The notes: a model not told the origin generated them from the letters alone. DNA of 64,000 nucleotides from Curtobacterium sp. Leaf261 (GCF_001422205.1 NZ_LMMJ01000008.1:586398-650397), one strand, 5' to 3'. Shown: positions 7,212 through 16,606, numbered from the stretch's first letter. Program-made: numbers and translations.

Positions 7212-8459
7212 TCAGTACCAGTGCGGGTTGACGCTCATCTCGTGGTTCCACGCCCCGCACGGGGTGCCGTAGGAGCTCTTGATGTACGCCAGGCCCCAGT
7301 CGATCTGGGTGTCCTGGTTGGTCAGCCAGTCCGCGCCGGCGGCCGCCATCTTGCGCGCCGGGAGCGCCTGCGGGATGCCGTACGCGCCGCTCGAGGAGTT
7401 CAGGGCGTTCGCGCGCCAGCCGGACTCCTGCGTCCAGAGCGACACGAGGCAGGACATCTGGTCCTGGCCCCAGCCGTGTGCGGCGAGCTGTGAGCTGGCG
7501 TAGGCCTTCGCCCCGGCCGGGTCGACGGTCACCCCGCTCGGGTCCGGGTAGGAGCTCCCGCCGCCGCCGCCCGACGAGGCGACGGACGTGGTCCTGGCGC
7601 GGTTGGCCTCGGCGATCGCCGCGGCCTGGTTCGCCCGTGCGACCGCTGCGGCCTGCGCGGCGACCGCCTGGCCCACGGCGTACTGCTGTTCGACGTTCGC
7701 GGTGGTGTCCTTCAACGACGCGAGCTGGGAGTAGAGCTCGTCGCTGTGGCTCTTCGTCGTCGCCACCGCGGACTTCGCGGAGGCCTCCGCCTGGTCCGCC
7801 GACCGCGATGCCGACTCGGCCGCTGCGGCGAGGGACTTCCGGGCGCCCTCGGCACGGGCGGCCTGCTCGTGCAGCGACGTGGCGGTGTTCGCGGCGACCG
7901 ACGCGTCGCTCATCACGCCTGCCCACGTGGTGGACAGCTGGTCGAGCGTGCCGAGCTGGTAGAGCAGGTCCTGCGGCTTGTCCGACCCGACGATCCTGGT
8001 CGTCACGGTGTCGGTGTCACCCGACCGGTAGAGGCGCGCGGCGAGCTGGCCTGCACGGTCCTTCGCACGCTCGGCGGTCTCGGACGCGACGCGGGCCTTG
8101 GCGGTGAGGTCGTCGGCGGTCTGCGTCGCGGCCTGGAGCTGAGCGTCGGCCTCGGCGGCAGCGGCGCTCGCGGTCAGGGCCTCGGACGACTTCTGCGCCG
8201 CGGTCGCCTGGAGTCCCGCGAGCGCGTCCTGGACACGGCCGACCTCGGCCTGCGTGGCCGCCTCGTTGCCCTTCGCCGCCTGCACGTCCGACCACGACGG
8301 GTAGTCGACCGCCTGCGCGGGAGCGGCCGCGGAGAACGGGTTCACGAGCGACGCGAGCAGTCCGCCGGCGGCGACGATCGTCATGACGACCGTTCCGCGG
8401 CGCCGACGTCGGGACGCACGCGACGAGGACGCGGCACGCGTGGTGAGGGAGTGACGCAT
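7212..8459 (-). CDS. secreted coiled-coil protein with a C-terminal lytic transglycosylase-like domain
   Basis: 415 residues from ATG 8459. Upstream codons lack an RBS and would disrupt the signal peptide; no strong RBS is visible at this start either. An RRRRRG n-region plus hydrophobic core ends with AAPAQA near residue 50 (signal peptidase I site). Residues ~55-290 are Ala/Gln/Glu-rich with heptad character, indicating a long coiled coil, followed by a GGGGGSS linker. The last ~90 residues contain LWTQESGWR (candidate catalytic glutamate), [12 protein letters not shown] and [10 protein letters not shown], the pattern of actinobacterial transglycosylase-like (SLT/resuscitation-type) domains. 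It likely cleaves or remodels peptidoglycan outside the membrane, with the coiled coil as regulator, as in FtsX-dependent hydrolases. Confidence 0.85.
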   Translation of the reverse strand: MRHSLTTRAASSSRASRRRRRGTVVMTIVAAGGLLASLVNPFSAAAPAQAVDYPSWSDVQAAKGNEAATQAEVGRVQDALAGLQATAAQKSSEALTASAAAAEADAQLQAATQTADDLTAKARVASETAERAKDRAGQLAARLYRSGDTDTVTTRIVGSDKPQDLLYQLGTLDQLSTTWAGVMSDASVAANTATSLHEQAARAEGARKSLAAAAESASRSADQAEASAKSAVATTKSHSDELYSQLASLKDTTANVEQQYAVGQAVAAQAAAVARANQAAAIAEANRARTTSVASSGGGGGSSYPDPSGVTVDPAGAKAYASSQLAAHGWGQDQMSCLVSLWTQESGWRANALNSSSGAYGIPQALPARKMAAAGADWLTNQDTQIDWGLAYIKSSYGTPCGAWNHEMSVNPHWY

Positions 8460-8834
8460 GGGGTCAGGGTAGCCGTGCCGTCGATGAACCTCCGGAGCGC
8501 CTCGCGCGTGTCCGGTGGTCGATCCCCGGTCGGCGAGGCCTCGGATGGTAGAGTTCTGGCGTCGGCGGACCATCGTTCGCCCTCACGTACCACCACAAGC
8601 AACACCATTCGAGCAGGCCGGCACGAAGCTGGTCATCGGTGGTGGCATCCGGAACCGGTGTCCGTGTGCTTCTACTGCTGGCCAGGCATGCGTCCCGCGT
8701 CGTGTGGGAGCGCACGTGCACGCAACGTGTCCTCGACAACCGCCCTGCCTCGAGTGGCTCCGGCGCCGACACCGGCGCCTGGCACACCGAGCGCGCATTC
8801 CCCGCGCGCACATGGAGCACAAGGAGGCACCCTT
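8460..8834 (+). promoter_or_regulatory. promoter and long leader of pnp
   Basis: The 375 bases between the divergent transglycosylase-like gene and pnp hold no convincing gene. A TAGAGT -10 box lies at 8549-8554, which would leave a leader of about 280 nt. Long structured leaders upstream of pnp are known elsewhere to serve autoregulation by RNase III and PNPase; whether this one does cannot be judged from sequence alone. Confidence 0.45.
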
Positions 8835-11126
8835 TTGGAGGGTCCCGAGATCAAGTTCGCCGAGGCAGTGATCGACAACGGTCGCTTCGGCACCCGCACC
8901 GTCCGCTTCGAGACCGGCCGGCTCGCGCAGCAGGCCCAGGGCGCGGTCGCCGCGTACCTCGACGAGGAGACGATGCTGCTGAGCGCGACGAGCGCCGGCA
9001 AGCACCCGCGTGAAGGCTTCGACTTCTTCCCGCTGACGGTCGACGTCGAGGAGCGTTCCTACGCCGCCGGCAAGATCCCCGGCTCGTTCTTCCGCCGCGA
9101 AGGCCGACCGAGCACCGAGGCGATCCTCGTCTGCCGTCTCATCGACCGGCCGCTGCGCCCGTCGTTCGTCGACGGTCTCCGCAACGAGGTCCAGATCGTC
9201 ATCACCGTCCTGAGCATCGCTCCGGGCGAGTTCTACGACGCGCTCGCGATCAACGCCGCATCCGCGTCCACGCAGATTTCCGGTCTGCCGTTCTCCGGCC
9301 CGATCGCCGGTGTCCGCCTCGCCCTCATCCCGGGCAACGGCGGCACGGCCGACCAGTGGGTCGCGTTCCCGACCGTCACGCAGCTCGAGGAGGCCGTCTT
9401 CGACCTCACCGTGGCCGGCCGTGTCGTCACGGACGACGCCGGCAACGAGGACGTGGCGATCATGATGGTCGAGGCCGAGGCCACCGAGCAGGCATGGGGT
9501 CTCATCCAGGGCGGTGCGACCAAGCCCGACGAGGCCGTCGTCGCGCAGGGCCTCGAGGCGGCGAAGCCGTTCCTCAAGCTCCTCGTCGAGGCCCAGGCCG
9601 AGATGGCTGCCCAGTCGGCCAAGGAGATCCAGGACTACCCGGTCTTCCTGCCCTACACGGACGAGGTCTACAAGGTCGTCGAGGACGCCGCGCTCACCGA
9701 GCTCGGCGACGTCTACAAGATCGCTGCGAAGATCGAGCGCCAGGATGCCGACGACGCTCTGAAGGCACGCGTCAAGGACGCCGTCGCGGCCAAGGTCACC
9801 GCCGGGGAGCTCCCCGCCGAAGCCAACGGCCAGGTGTCCGGTGCCTACAAGTCGGTGACCAAGAAGGTCGTCCGCGGCCGGATCCTCACCGAGCAGGTCC
9901 GCATGGACGGCCGCGGCCTGGCGGACATCCGTCCGCTCGACGCCGAGGTCGCCGTGATCCCGCGTGTGCACGGTTCCGCGATCTTCCAGCGCGGTGAGAC
10001 CCAGATCCTGGGCGTCACCACGCTGAACATGCTCAAGATGGAGCAGCAGATCGACTCCCTGAGCCCGGTCACCAAGAAGCGCTACCTGCACCACTACAAC
10101 TTCCCGCCCTACTCGACCGGTGAGACCGGCCGGGTCGGTTCGCCGAAGCGTCGCGAGATCGGGCACGGCTTCCTCGCCGAGCGCGCCCTCGTGCCGGTGC
10201 TGCCGTCGCGCGAGGAGTTCCCGTACGCCATCCGTCAGGTGTCTGAGGCCCTCGGGTCGAACGGCTCCACCTCGATGGGTTCCGTCTGCGCCTCGACGCT
10301 GTCGCTCCTCAACGCCGGTGTGCCGCTGCGCGCCCCGGTCGCGGGCATCGCGATGGGCCTCGTCTCGGACACCGTCGACGGCCAGACCCGCTACGCGGCG
10401 CTGACCGACATCCTCGGAGCCGAGGACGCCCTCGGTGACATGGACTTCAAGGTCGCCGGCACGAGCGAGTTCGTCACGGCGATCCAGCTCGACACGAAGC
10501 TCGACGGCATCCCGTCGTCGGTCCTCGACGCCGCGCTCAAGCAGGCCAAGGAGGCCCGCTCGGCCATCCTCGGCGTGCTGACCGAGGCGATCGACGCCCC
10601 CGACGAGATGGCCGACACCGCGCCGCGCGTCATCAGCGTCCAGATCCCCGTCGACAAGATCGGCGAGCTGATCGGCCCGAAGGGCAAGACGATCAACGGG
10701 ATCCAGGACGAGACCGGCGCCGACATCTCGATCGAGGACAACGGCACCGTGTACATCGGCGCCGTCGACGGTCCGTCCGCCGAGGCCGCGCGTGCGCAGG
10801 TCAACGCGATCGCGAACCCGACGAACCCGGAGATCGGGGACCAGTTCCTCGGCACGGTCGTCAAGATCGCGACGTTCGGTGCCTTCGTCTCGCTGCTCCC
10901 GGGTCGCGACGGTCTGCTCCACGTCTCCGAGGTGCGGAAGCTCGCCGGCGGCAAGCGGGTCGAGAACGTCGAGGACGTCCTGGGCGTCGGCCAGAAGATC
11001 CTGGTCGAGGTCACCAAGGTGGACGACCGCGGCAAGCTCTCGCTCGCCCCGGTGGTCGCCGACGAGGCCGACACCGACTCGAGCGCAGCGACCGAGGAGT
11101 CTGAGGACCTGACGGTCCAGAGCTGA
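8835..11126 (+). CDS. pnp: polyribonucleotide nucleotidyltransferase (PNPase)
   Basis: 763 residues. The start is a rare TTG at 8835, fixed by AAGGAGG at 8821-8827 (7-base spacing) and by the family N-terminus [16 protein letters not shown]. Two RNase PH domains span about 15-220 and 330-550, with [20 protein letters not shown] and [22 protein letters not shown] typical of the catalytic cores. The KH domain is near 600-660 ([14 protein letters not shown], GxxG loop) and the S1 domain about 668-740 ([27 protein letters not shown]). The enzyme degrades RNA 3' to 5' using phosphate and also makes tails. A tail of acidic and serine residues follows S1. Confidence 0.98.
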   Translation: MEGPEIKFAEAVIDNGRFGTRTVRFETGRLAQQAQGAVAAYLDEETMLLSATSAGKHPREGFDFFPLTVDVEERSYAAGKIPGSFFRREGRPSTEAILVCRLIDRPLRPSFVDGLRNEVQIVITVLSIAPGEFYDALAINAASASTQISGLPFSGPIAGVRLALIPGNGGTADQWVAFPTVTQLEEAVFDLTVAGRVVTDDAGNEDVAIMMVEAEATEQAWGLIQGGATKPDEAVVAQGLEAAKPFLKLLVEAQAEMAAQSAKEIQDYPVFLPYTDEVYKVVEDAALTELGDVYKIAAKIERQDADDALKARVKDAVAAKVTAGELPAEANGQVSGAYKSVTKKVVRGRILTEQVRMDGRGLADIRPLDAEVAVIPRVHGSAIFQRGETQILGVTTLNMLKMEQQIDSLSPVTKKRYLHHYNFPPYSTGETGRVGSPKRREIGHGFLAERALVPVLPSREEFPYAIRQVSEALGSNGSTSMGSVCASTLSLLNAGVPLRAPVAGIAMGLVSDTVDGQTRYAALTDILGAEDALGDMDFKVAGTSEFVTAIQLDTKLDGIPSSVLDAALKQAKEARSAILGVLTEAIDAPDEMADTAPRVISVQIPVDKIGELIGPKGKTINGIQDETGADISIEDNGTVYIGAVDGPSAEAARAQVNAIANPTNPEIGDQFLGTVVKIATFGAFVSLLPGRDGLLHVSEVRKLAGGKRVENVEDVLGVGQKILVEVTKVDDRGKLSLAPVVADEADTDSSAATEESEDLTVQS

Positions 11127-11141
11127 TCGCTCCCGTACGGC

Positions 11142-11175
11142 AACGGCCGCTCACCCCTCGGGGTGGGCGGCCGTT
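11142..11175. terminator. terminator between pnp and the convergent PEBP gene
   Basis: AACGGCCGCTCACCCC pairs with GGGGTGGGCGGCCGTT (one G-T pair) around a TC loop. It serves the plus strand and could also work in reverse. Confidence 0.85.
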
Positions 11176-11193
11176 CCGCGTTGCTGGCGGCGG

Positions 11194-11267
11194 GTGTTCT
11201 GAACACGGGCGTCCGCGGTGAACACGCGGATCGGCGGGTTCGTGATGGACGAGGGTGTTCAGAACAC
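11194..11267. repeat. TGTTCTGAACAC-type dispersed repeat, copy A
   Basis: Ends are GTGTTCTGAACAC (11194-11206) and its reverse complement GTGTTCAGAACAC (11255-11267), with GGTGAACACGCGGAT inside. Bases 11198-11267 align over 70 nt with 45892-45961. Both copies lie between convergent genes. Confidence 0.8.
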
Positions 11268-11290
11268 GGGCCGCGACGCGTCGGGACGGG

Positions 11291-11812
11291 TCAGGACGCC
11301 GGCGTCTCCTGCGTGCCCATCAGCTGCGCGCGTCCGACGAGGTGCTCTCGGAGCATGAAGCCGACGACCGCGGGCGTCGCGTCCGCGGGGACCTCGAGGG
11401 TCGGCACGTCGAGGGCGCTCACCGTGAAGAAGTAGCGGTGCGAGCCGTGTCCGGCCGGGGGAGCGGCACCGAGGAAGGTGTCGGTGCCGTACTCGTTGCG
11501 GCGCCGGGTCGAGCCGTCGGGCAGCGTCCCCGTGCCGGCCCCGGCGTCGAGCGAGGTCACCGACGCGGGGATGTCCGACACCGCCCAGTGCCAGAACCCG
11601 GACCCGGTCGGGGCATCGGGATCGTAGGCGGTGAGCACGAAGCTCTTCGTCGACTCGGGTGCGCCGGACCACTGCAGCGCAGGGGAGCGGTCGGACCCGC
11701 CGACGTCAGCCCCGCGTGCGGAGGTCGGGAGGACATCGCCGTCCGCGAAGTCCGGACTGGTCAGGGTGAAGGTGGGCACCTCGGGGAGGCGCCAGTTGGG
11801 GTCGTTGGTCAT
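11291..11812 (-). CDS. YbhB/YbcL family Raf kinase inhibitor-like (PEBP) protein
   Basis: 173 residues, the usual bacterial PEBP length. Signatures are SPALQWSGAPESTKSFVLTAYDPDAP (the DPDAP ligand-site loop, about residues 42-70), FWHWAVSDIP, GAAPPAGHGSHRYFFTVSALD (the GxHRY motif) and the C-terminal amphipathic helix VVGFMLREHLVGRAQLMGT. The fold binds small phosphorylated or anionic ligands; the bacterial function is unsettled. The protein is cytoplasmic with no signal peptide. A TTGGCT box 7 bases before the ATG resembles the leaderless promoters elsewhere in the window. Confidence 0.93.
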   Translation of the reverse strand: MTNDPNWRLPEVPTFTLTSPDFADGDVLPTSARGADVGGSDRSPALQWSGAPESTKSFVLTAYDPDAPTGSGFWHWAVSDIPASVTSLDAGAGTGTLPDGSTRRRNEYGTDTFLGAAPPAGHGSHRYFFTVSALDVPTLEVPADATPAVVGFMLREHLVGRAQLMGTQETPAS

Positions 11813-11842
11813 GCCGACAAGCCAACACCGGTGACCAGGACA

Positions 11843-11886
11843 CGGACTGGAGGCGCGGTGCGGGCCCGCACCGCGCCTCCAGTCCG
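11843..11886. repeat. 44-nt palindromic repeat, copy 2 (fully palindromic)
   Basis: The whole 44 bases read the same on both strands: a CGGACTGGAGGCGCGGTGCG arm, then GG|CC at the centre, then the complement. It lies between the ferritin-like gene and the PEBP gene (both minus strand) and is likely to end transcription of the former. Confidence 0.9.
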
Positions 11887-11906
11887 GTGGACCGTGGGTC
11901 CGCCGG

Positions 11907-12851
11907 TCAGCTGGTCGCGCTGCCCGGGTTCCCGCTCGCGACGATGGCGCCGTTCACGCCGGCCGGGAAGAAGCCGCCCTTGTCGATCTGGTTCGGCGTC
12001 AGGTAGACGACGTTCAGCACGCGCTCCGCGGTCCGGCCGAACGCGATGCTGTTCGCGTCGGTCGGCACGAGGTTCGTGACGCCGTTCATCGTGATGCCCT
12101 GGTCGTCGTCGGTCGGGCCGTCGAGCGAGTCACGGGCGTCCGAGATCTTGTTCGCCGGAGCTGCGAGCCCCTTGCTGCTGAGCGTGGCACGGATGATGCC
12201 GGCGTGGTAGGCCTCGACCGCGAGGATGCCGGCCGCCGCACCGAGGTACGTCTTGTTGTAGATGAGCGGTGCCGCACCCTTGTACGCGGTGACGCCGACG
12301 TCCTCGAAGATGTACGCACCGAGCAGGAAGTTCTCGTCGCTCGCGAACGGGTCGAACGTGCCTCCGGCCGGGATCACCCCAGCGGCGGCGGCGGCGGCGC
12401 TGAAGCTGGTCTGCAGATCGATCTGCGGACGGGAGACCTTCGCCCCGCTCAGCGCCTTGCGGAGGAAGGCGACGTGGGCCTTCTCATCGGCGGCGATCTC
12501 GGTCGCGATCGCCTTGACGGCGGCCGACTTCCACGGGACCGCGTGTCCACCGACGACACCGCCCTGCGGGTCGATCCCGTCGACCATGTTCGAGGGGAGG
12601 CCCGTGCCGTACACGGCGCGGAGGTAGAACTCGGCCTCGAGGTACTCGAGGTTGAGCGCGAAGTTGAGGATCGCCGCGTCGGACACGGCGCCGTCCTCCT
12701 CCGGCGAGGCGAACGCGGGGGCGGCAGCGCCGAGGGCGGCGACACCGACCCCGACCCCGGTGATGCCGGCGGCGGTGAGGAAGCGCCGCCGATCGAGGGG
12801 GTTCTCGGCGCTCCGGTCGATGGCAGCGTTGATGAATCGTTTGTCGAACAT
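11907..12851 (-). CDS. Tat-exported ferritin-like domain protein
   Basis: 314 residues from ATG 12851, chosen over the ATG at 12866 because AAGGA lies 6 bases upstream. A twin-arginine signal, [10 protein letters not shown], plus a hydrophobic core ending APAFA, is followed by a four-helix region: [22 protein letters not shown] (E-rich helix 1), [20 protein letters not shown] (ExxxDEKxH, helix 2), and later [25 protein letters not shown] (ExxH). These Glu/His sets fit a di-iron ferritin-like (Ferritin_2, desiccation-related) fold exported folded through Tat. The substrate is unknown; iron binding or oxidative/desiccation protection is the usual suggestion. A TetR gene lies upstream on the same strand. 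Confidence 0.88.
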   Translation of the reverse strand: MFDKRFINAAIDRSAENPLDRRRFLTAAGITGVGVGVAALGAAAPAFASPEEDGAVSDAAILNFALNLEYLEAEFYLRAVYGTGLPSNMVDGIDPQGGVVGGHAVPWKSAAVKAIATEIAADEKAHVAFLRKALSGAKVSRPQIDLQTSFSAAAAAAGVIPAGGTFDPFASDENFLLGAYIFEDVGVTAYKGAAPLIYNKTYLGAAAGILAVEAYHAGIIRATLSSKGLAAPANKISDARDSLDGPTDDDQGITMNGVTNLVPTDANSIAFGRTAERVLNVVYLTPNQIDKGGFFPAGVNGAIVASGNPGSATS

Positions 12852-13019
12852 CGTGGTTCCTTGCATGGTGAATGCAGCACGGGGTCCGAGCCGACTGGAC
12901 TCGTCTCCAGGGAGGGACGACCAGGGTGGGGCGGCGGGGATCGGATCGGTGGGAGGCCGATCGTGCCTTGAAGGTACCCCCGGAACGGGGGGTTGCCTAG
13001 TGAATTCTGCGGAACCTAC

Positions 13020-13775
13020 CTAGACGCGCGGGCCGACCACACGGTCGACCACGCGACCGAGTGCTGCTGTCGCGGCGATGGAGTCGCCCGCGTACGCACC
13101 GACCATCGCGCCGTCACGGGCGAGCATGAGCTCGTCGGCACCGTCGCCGGGCAGTGCGTGACCGGACTCCTGGAGCAGGTCGGCGAGTCGTTCGGTGTAC
13201 CAGTCGCGGTGCATGGCGACGACCTCGCGGACGGGGCTCCTGGCGTCGTGGTACTCGGCGGCGGCGTTCAGGAACGCGCAGCCGCGGAACCCGGGCTCAC
13301 CGGTCTGCTTGATGACCGCGTCGACCCAGTCGTGGATCGCGGTGTCCGCGTCCGGGGCCTCGGCGATGATCGTCTCCAGCAGGGTGACGACCTGCTCGTG
13401 TCCGGACCGGATGTAGGCCAGGATCAGGTTGTCCTTGGACCCGTAGTGCTTGTAGAACGTGGCCTTCGTGACGCTCGCCTCGGAGATCAGGCGGTCGACG
13501 CCGACCCCATGGATGCCCTCTTCGTAGAACAGGCGTGCGGCCGTGTCGAGGATGCGGACCTTCGCTCCGGCGCGCGGCTGTGCGGCTCCGGACGCGGCGG
13601 CGCCGACCGGGTTGTCGTCCGACGGGGGGCCCGCGACACCGGAGCGGAGAGCAGAGCTCGACCCGTCCGGTGCCGCGGTGTTCGGTGCCTGGCCGCCGTC
13701 GGCCTGTGCCTGATCCCGCGAGGGGACCTGTCCCAGGAGGTGCTGGACGGCCGGTTGGGGGGAATCGACCGTCAC
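13020..13775 (-). CDS. TetR/AcrR family transcriptional regulator
   Basis: 251 residues from GTG 13775, fixed by AAGGAG 7 bases upstream; the frame upstream is unsupported. The first ~60 residues are a Pro/Ala/Ser-rich disordered extension. The helix-turn-helix follows (about 68-112): RILDTAARLFYEEGIHGVGV, then ISEASVTKATFYKHYGSKDNL, the classic TetR recognition helix. The C-terminal ligand domain includes PGFRGCAFLNAAAEY, common in TetR regulators of the YcdC/DhaS type. Targets could be the downstream ferritin-like gene, itself, or the divergent M16 gene. Two palindromes upstream are candidate operators. Confidence 0.92.
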   Translation of the reverse strand: MTVDSPQPAVQHLLGQVPSRDQAQADGGQAPNTAAPDGSSSALRSGVAGPPSDDNPVGAAASGAAQPRAGAKVRILDTAARLFYEEGIHGVGVDRLISEASVTKATFYKHYGSKDNLILAYIRSGHEQVVTLLETIIAEAPDADTAIHDWVDAVIKQTGEPGFRGCAFLNAAAEYHDARSPVREVVAMHRDWYTERLADLLQESGHALPGDGADELMLARDGAMVGAYAGDSIAATAALGRVVDRVVGPRV

Positions 13776-13859
13776 AGCGTGGCTCCTTGGGACATCTCGG
13801 CTGTGCACGACACTGCGGGGGGACTGTGTCGTGCCAGGACTCGAGTGTCCAGGCGCCGA

Positions 13860-13890
13860 CGGATCGGCATCTAGGGGGGCTGCCGATCCG
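13860..13890. promoter_or_regulatory. inverted repeat upstream of the TetR gene
   Basis: CGGATCGGCA (13860-13869) and TGCCGATCCG (13881-13890) are perfect 10-base arms with an 11-base spacer in the TetR 5' leader region. It could be an operator or an RNA hairpin. Confidence 0.45.
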
Positions 13891-13918
13891 TTGTTGAAAC
13901 TGTACCACATGGAGGACA

Positions 13919-13938
13919 GACAGACACGTCGGTCTGTC
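13919..13938. promoter_or_regulatory. candidate TetR operator
   Basis: GACAGAC-ACGTCG-GTCTGTC is a perfect 7-base inverted repeat with a 6-base centre, 20 bp in all, in the intergenic region between the TetR gene and the M16 peptidase gene. Size and symmetry fit a TetR dimer. Confidence 0.5.
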
Positions 13939-14040
13939 CCCATCAGCTGCACCCCACTTCGGGGGTCGTGCGCGAGGACGGTGCTCGTCGGGAGTTCTCC
14001 ACAGGTCGTCCGGTTCCTGACCGGGGCGACCGGGGGTCGG

Positions 14041-14046
14041 TAGGCT
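14041..14046 (+). promoter_or_regulatory. leaderless promoter -10 of the M16 peptidase gene
   Basis: TAGGCT ends 7 bases before the ATG at 14054, so transcription should begin at or next to the start codon. CTGACC at 14017-14022, 18 bases upstream, can serve as the -35. Confidence 0.65.
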
Positions 14047-14053
14047 CGTCACG

Positions 14054-15403
14054 ATGAACGATCCCGTACCGCTGCCACTCGAAGAACCGGACACGTCGTT
14101 CCTGACGTCCGGCGGGACGGTCGTCCGTCGTTCCGTGCTCTCCTCCGGGGTGCGCGTCCTCACCGAGTCCGTGCCGTCCGCCCACTCGACGAGCGTCGGC
14201 TACTGGGTCGGGGTCGGTTCCCGCGACGAGCGCGACGGGCAGTTCGGCTCCACGCACTTCCTCGAGCACCTGCTCTTCAAGGGCACCGACGAGCGGAGCG
14301 CCCTCGACATCGCGGTGTCCTTCGACGCGGTCGGCGGCGAGCACAATGCCGCGACCGCCAAGGAGTACACCTGCTACTACGCCCGCGTCCGTGACCTCGA
14401 CGTCCCGATGGCCGTCGCCGTCATCGGCGACATGGTCACCGGGTCCGTCCTGGAACCCGACGCGTTCGACATCGAGCGCGGGGTCATCCTCGAGGAACTC
14501 GCGATGGCGGCCGACGATCCGGCCGACCTCGCTGGTGAGTCCTTCTTCGCCGCGGCGTTCCCGGACCACGCCCTCGGCCGCCCGATCGGCGGGACCCCGG
14601 ACAGCATCCGCGCGGTCGCGCGCGACGACGTCTTCGAGCACTACCGCGAGCACTACGCACCGGAGGGCATCGTCGTCACGGCGGCCGGATCGGTCGACCA
14701 CGACCGGTTCTGCGCCCTCGTGGAAGCCGTGTTCGCGGGCGCCGACGACGCAGCCCCGAACGCACGTCGGGTTCCCGAGGTGGCCGCGCAGCCTGTGGCA
14801 CCGAGCCTCGCCGTCATCCAGCGGCCGACCGAACAGGTCAGCATCATCCGCGGCTCGCACGGTCTCGATCTCCGCGACGAGCGTCGGCCGGCACTCAGCG
14901 TGCTGAACGCCGTGCTCGGTGGGGGCATGTCATCGCGCCTCTTCCAACAGGTCCGCGAGCAACGCGGTCTCGCCTACGCCGTGTCGTCCTTCGCGCCGGC
15001 CTACCTCGACAACGGTGCCTTCGGCGTCTACGCGGGGTGCGCGCCGGACAACGTGTCTGCGGTGCTCGACATCATCGACGACGAGTTCCACAAGATGGCG
15101 GAGACCGGCATCACCGGCGACGAACTCGCGCGCGCCAAGGGCCAGATCGAGGGGGCCCTCACGCTCTCGCTCGAGGACAGCGACGCGCGGATGACCCGCC
15201 TCGGCCGCTCCGAGCTCGGCGTCGGGGAGTTCACCGACCTGACGACGGCGCTCGACCGCGTCGACCGGGTCACCCGGGACTCCGTGCTCGACCTCGCGCA
15301 GGACCTCCTCACCCGGCCGGTCGTCACGGCCGTCGTCGGTGCCGTCGATCGTGATGCCCTCGGATCCCACGCCGGATCGGCCCAGAACGAGACGGACGCC
15401 TGA
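14054..15403 (+). CDS. M16 family metallopeptidase (insulinase/processing-peptidase type)
   Basis: 449 residues. The inverted zinc motif HFLEH is at residues 68-72 with the downstream glutamate in ERGVILEELAMAADDP, giving HxxEH...E. The C-terminal half carries GGGMSSRLFQQVREQRGLAYAV, the R/Y pair of the partner domain. This matches the ~430-450-residue PqqL/mitochondrial-processing-like peptidase that follows pnp in many actinobacteria. It is cytoplasmic by sequence (no signal peptide); the substrate is unknown. A phosphatase gene follows 7 bases after its stop. Confidence 0.95.
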   Translation: MNDPVPLPLEEPDTSFLTSGGTVVRRSVLSSGVRVLTESVPSAHSTSVGYWVGVGSRDERDGQFGSTHFLEHLLFKGTDERSALDIAVSFDAVGGEHNAATAKEYTCYYARVRDLDVPMAVAVIGDMVTGSVLEPDAFDIERGVILEELAMAADDPADLAGESFFAAAFPDHALGRPIGGTPDSIRAVARDDVFEHYREHYAPEGIVVTAAGSVDHDRFCALVEAVFAGADDAAPNARRVPEVAAQPVAPSLAVIQRPTEQVSIIRGSHGLDLRDERRPALSVLNAVLGGGMSSRLFQQVREQRGLAYAVSSFAPAYLDNGAFGVYAGCAPDNVSAVLDIIDDEFHKMAETGITGDELARAKGQIEGALTLSLEDSDARMTRLGRSELGVGEFTDLTTALDRVDRVTRDSVLDLAQDLLTRPVVTAVVGAVDRDALGSHAGSAQNETDA

Positions 15404-15410
15404 GTCACCC

Positions 15411-16013
15411 ATGTCGCACTACCTCTACCTCGTCCGCCACGGTGAGCACCAGGACGCCGAGCACGGGCTCCGGGACGGCAAGCTGTCCGAGCGCGGCAAG
15501 CGACAGGCGATGCTCATCGCCGACCGGCTCGGCGGCGTGCCCTTCGACACCGTGTCGCACTCCCCGCTCGAGGCACCCAGCGAGACTGCCAGGATCATGC
15601 ACGAGCGGCTGCCGTCCATGGCACCGAAGCCGTCGACGCTCCTGTTCGACTGCGTGCCCTCCGGTCCGACGCCGGACATGCCGACGGCCTACAAGTCGTT
15701 CTTCGGAGGTGTGACCGAAGAAGAGCTCGCCGCCGGTCAGGCGCAGATGGACGACGCGGTCGCCGAGTGGTTCACGCCCTCGATGGACGACCGGCACGAT
15801 CTCCTCATCACGCACAACGCCGTCATCGCGTGGTTCGTGCGCGAGGTGTTCCAGGCTCCGGCCTGGCGGTGGATGGGCACGAACGTCGCACACACCGGCC
15901 TGACGATCATCCGGGTCCGGTCGGCCAAGCCGGGGGAGCTCGTCACGCTGAATGATCTGGCACACCTGCCGGTCGAGCTGCGGACCGGACTGCCGGTCCA
16001 CCAACCGATCTAG
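15411..16013 (+). CDS. histidine phosphatase family protein
   Basis: 200 residues starting MSHYLYLVRHGEHQD; RHG holds the phosphohistidine nucleophile, and LLITHNAVIAWFVRE supplies the second conserved histidine near the C-terminus. The N-terminus, LSERGKRQAMLIADRL and the short length fit the phosphoglycerate-mutase-like phosphatase branch rather than a true glycolytic mutase. The substrate cannot be predicted. It lies 7 bases after the M16 gene and probably shares its transcript, ending at the hairpin at 16067. Confidence 0.92.
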   Translation: MSHYLYLVRHGEHQDAEHGLRDGKLSERGKRQAMLIADRLGGVPFDTVSHSPLEAPSETARIMHERLPSMAPKPSTLLFDCVPSGPTPDMPTAYKSFFGGVTEEELAAGQAQMDDAVAEWFTPSMDDRHDLLITHNAVIAWFVREVFQAPAWRWMGTNVAHTGLTIIRVRSAKPGELVTLNDLAHLPVELRTGLPVHQPI

Positions 16014-16066
16014 CCGCGAGCGCCGGAGCCGCCCGTCACGGGCGCGGACTGCGCGTCGGACGCGAT

Positions 16067-16096
16067 CCGTGCCTCCCGTCCGGTCTGGAGGCACGG
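16067..16096. terminator. bidirectional terminator, member of the palindromic repeat family
   Basis: CCGTGCCTCC (16067-16076) and GGAGGCACGG (16087-16096) form a perfect 10-bp stem between convergent genes. Bases 16067-16082 are identical to 30494-30509. Confidence 0.8.
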
Positions 16097-16102
16097 TGTG
16101 CG

Positions 16103-16594
16103 TCAGTCGACCGGTCTGCGGAACCAGGCGGTCGCGTTTGGGTTGTCGTTGTAGGGCGCGACACGGCGGTAGCCGCGGGAGACGTACATCGCGCCGGCGG
16201 CCACGAGGCTGTCGTTCGTGTCGAGGACGATGCTCGTGGCTCCGAGATCGGCCGCCGCCGTCTCGAGCGCGTCCATCACCGCGCTCGCGACGCGCCGGCC
16301 GCGTCCGGCCGGGTCGACGAACACGTGCTTGACCTCGAAGCGCACGTCCACACCGCCGTCGTCGGCCGTCGCGTCGGCGATCCGTCGGACACCGCCGCAC
16401 CCGACAGGAGCACCGGAGTCGTCGTCCGCCACGACGAACACGCCGTTCGGGGGCGTGAACTCCGCCGCCGGGGTGCGCTTCCGGCTGTAGGCCCCCTGCG
16501 CCGACGGGAAGGTGGCCTCGCGTTCGTCGAGGTAGCGGTCGAGCAGGTCGTCGACCTCGGGCAGATCAGCTGGGACGATGCGCACGGTGACCAC
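16103..16594 (-). CDS. GNAT family N-acetyltransferase
   Basis: 163 residues. The GTG start at 16594 is supported by a TAGGAT box 6 bases upstream (leaderless). The acetyl-CoA site is in VKHVFVDPAGRGRRVASAVMDALE (V..........GRGRRVA, the R/Q-x-x-G-x-G/A loop), preceded by PVGCGGVRRI (strand 4) and followed by YVSRGYRRVAPYN, typical of GNAT strand 6-7 geometry. It probably acetylates a small molecule or an amino acid; the substrate is unknown. Convergent with the phosphatase gene. Confidence 0.92.
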   Translation of the reverse strand: MVTVRIVPADLPEVDDLLDRYLDEREATFPSAQGAYSRKRTPAAEFTPPNGVFVVADDDSGAPVGCGGVRRIADATADDGGVDVRFEVKHVFVDPAGRGRRVASAVMDALETAAADLGATSIVLDTNDSLVAAGAMYVSRGYRRVAPYNDNPNATAWFRRPVD

Positions 16595-16600
16595 CCGCCG

Positions 16601-16606
16601 ATCCTA
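16601..16606 (-). promoter_or_regulatory. leaderless promoter -10 of the GNAT gene
   Basis: On the minus strand TAGGAT lies 6 bases before the GTG at 16594. It shares the short divergent region with dapB. Confidence 0.6.

Noticed and set aside
8583..10922. A 779-codon open frame on the minus strand across pnp
   Set aside because: It is the antisense of a clearly conserved gene, rich in Arg/Asp/Val as expected from reading GC-biased codons backwards, and has no recognisable domain.
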